Positions 63,472 through 64,000 of a stretch of 64,000 nucleotides of DNA are shown here, in pieces. Made by a program: the position numbers and the translations under genes. How positions within the stretch are numbered: the first letter of the stretch is position 1; the number at the start of each line of letters is the position of its first letter. A model generated the notes under the pieces. The model saw nothing but the letters and a program-made list of their open reading frames with translations, was not told where the DNA came from and did no database searches. The stretch is from Albifimbria verrucaria (lineage: Eukaryota; Ascomycota; Sordariomycetes; Hypocreales; Stachybotryaceae), in assembly GCA_020081605.1 (NCBI GenBank), contig JAHREC010000011.1:2170001-2234000 (forward strand). Direction: 5' to 3'.

Positions 63472-64000
63472 TATGACGGGGTGATTGAGGGAGGTTAATG
63501 ACACTGAAATGACGGTGGCGCAATATGGCATGGCTTCGCATCTCTCGGCTAAGCCGATTTTCCAGAGATGGCATTGATGAGCAAATGAAGCCGGACGCAA
63601 TGAGACGCCACGACGAGCATTGTTGGTCTGGATCAAGTTTTCTCGTTTTATCTTTTGGTCTGGAGGGACAGCCGTAAGCCTTCCTTAGACGGGCCGAGGA
63701 GGCCGGTTGTCAAGATTAAGAATACACTGGCGTGAGCGCATTAGAGCCAATCGTGTGTATTGGGTGGGACATGGTAACTCGGTAGGGTTCGTGGTGAAGG
63801 CATTGCTAATGTGAGAATTTGATTGTTGTTTATGACTCGGAGATCTTCTCTTACGTCCAAGAAGATGGGGCGGCTCCTGACCAAAGCCGACTGACTATGA
63901 GGAGCTGAAATGACTATAACCATTAGTGGTCGTCAAAACCAAGCCTTTTCACTATCCACATAACTTGAGCCAATATGCCTAAGCATGTAGGAATTTCGTA
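63472..64000. other. 3' flank of the deubiquitinase gene
   Basis: About 0.5 kb to the window edge. No gene is supported; the short minus-strand frames are chance. Confidence 0.5.

Noticed and set aside
1..64000. Biosynthetic gene cluster around the LaeA-like gene and Zn2Cys6 factor
   Set aside because: No polyketide synthase, NRPS, terpene synthase or P450 is present; the neighbours are housekeeping genes.
1..64000. RIP-mutated transposon copies or CRISPR arrays
   Set aside because: No transposase or reverse transcriptase remnants, no strong TpA bias blocks and no regularly spaced repeats; the host is a fungus, where CRISPR arrays are not expected.

Overview
The window is nuclear DNA of a filamentous ascomycete, most likely a Sordariomycete and possibly Hypocreales. 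The evidence is short introns (about 47-77 nt) with GT-AG borders and CTAAC/CTGAC-like branch sites, a Zn2Cys6/fungal-trans regulator, a LaeA-type methyltransferase, a GPI-anchored aspartyl protease, and single-copy housekeeping genes in typical fungal form. No rRNA, convincing tRNA, CRISPR array, transposase or viral gene was found.

Layout. 0-8.3 kb: 3' part of the Hsp104/Hsp98 disaggregase (+), PBN1/PIG-X (-), then a roughly 980-residue protein (+) joining a caspase-like domain, a homeodomain-like segment and a rhodanese-like domain. 8.3-26.7 kb: a very gene-poor stretch with one TALE homeobox regulator (17.7-19.0 kb) between a 9.3-kb and a 7.6-kb gene desert; the second desert is full of microsatellites. 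26.7-38 kb: a Zn2Cys6 transcription factor (+), a GPI aspartyl protease (-) and a divergent V-ATPase proteolipid c gene (+) in AT-rich DNA. 38-48 kb: VPS18 (-), a LaeA-like methyltransferase (-) and a nucleotide-sugar 4,6-dehydratase (-). 48-53 kb: RPF1 (-), NOC3 (+) and POP3 (-), three RNA/ribosome-biogenesis genes in a row. 55-63.5 kb: a very large USP9X/USP34-like deubiquitinase (+).

Functionally this is a housekeeping neighbourhood with regulators scattered in it: protein disaggregation, GPI-anchor mannosylation, vacuolar acidification and tethering, ribosome and RNase P/MRP biogenesis, deubiquitination. No pathway operon or secondary-metabolite cluster is visible, although a LaeA-like methyltransferase and a Zn2Cys6 regulator are present.

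A striking feature of the sequence itself is that most long genes are broken by single-base frame shifts, mostly at C/G runs (one base short) and sometimes A runs. Restoring the inferred bases makes coding lengths divisible by three in hsp98, PBN1, the caspase-like gene, the homeobox gene, the Zn2Cys6 gene, VPS18, RPF1 and NOC3. I read these as assembly or basecalling artefacts rather than pseudogenes and annotate the genes whole, noting each break. The strongest biological leads are the caspase/homeodomain/rhodanese fusion and the divergent V-ATPase c copy, whose reading frame closes only with a GC-AG intron.
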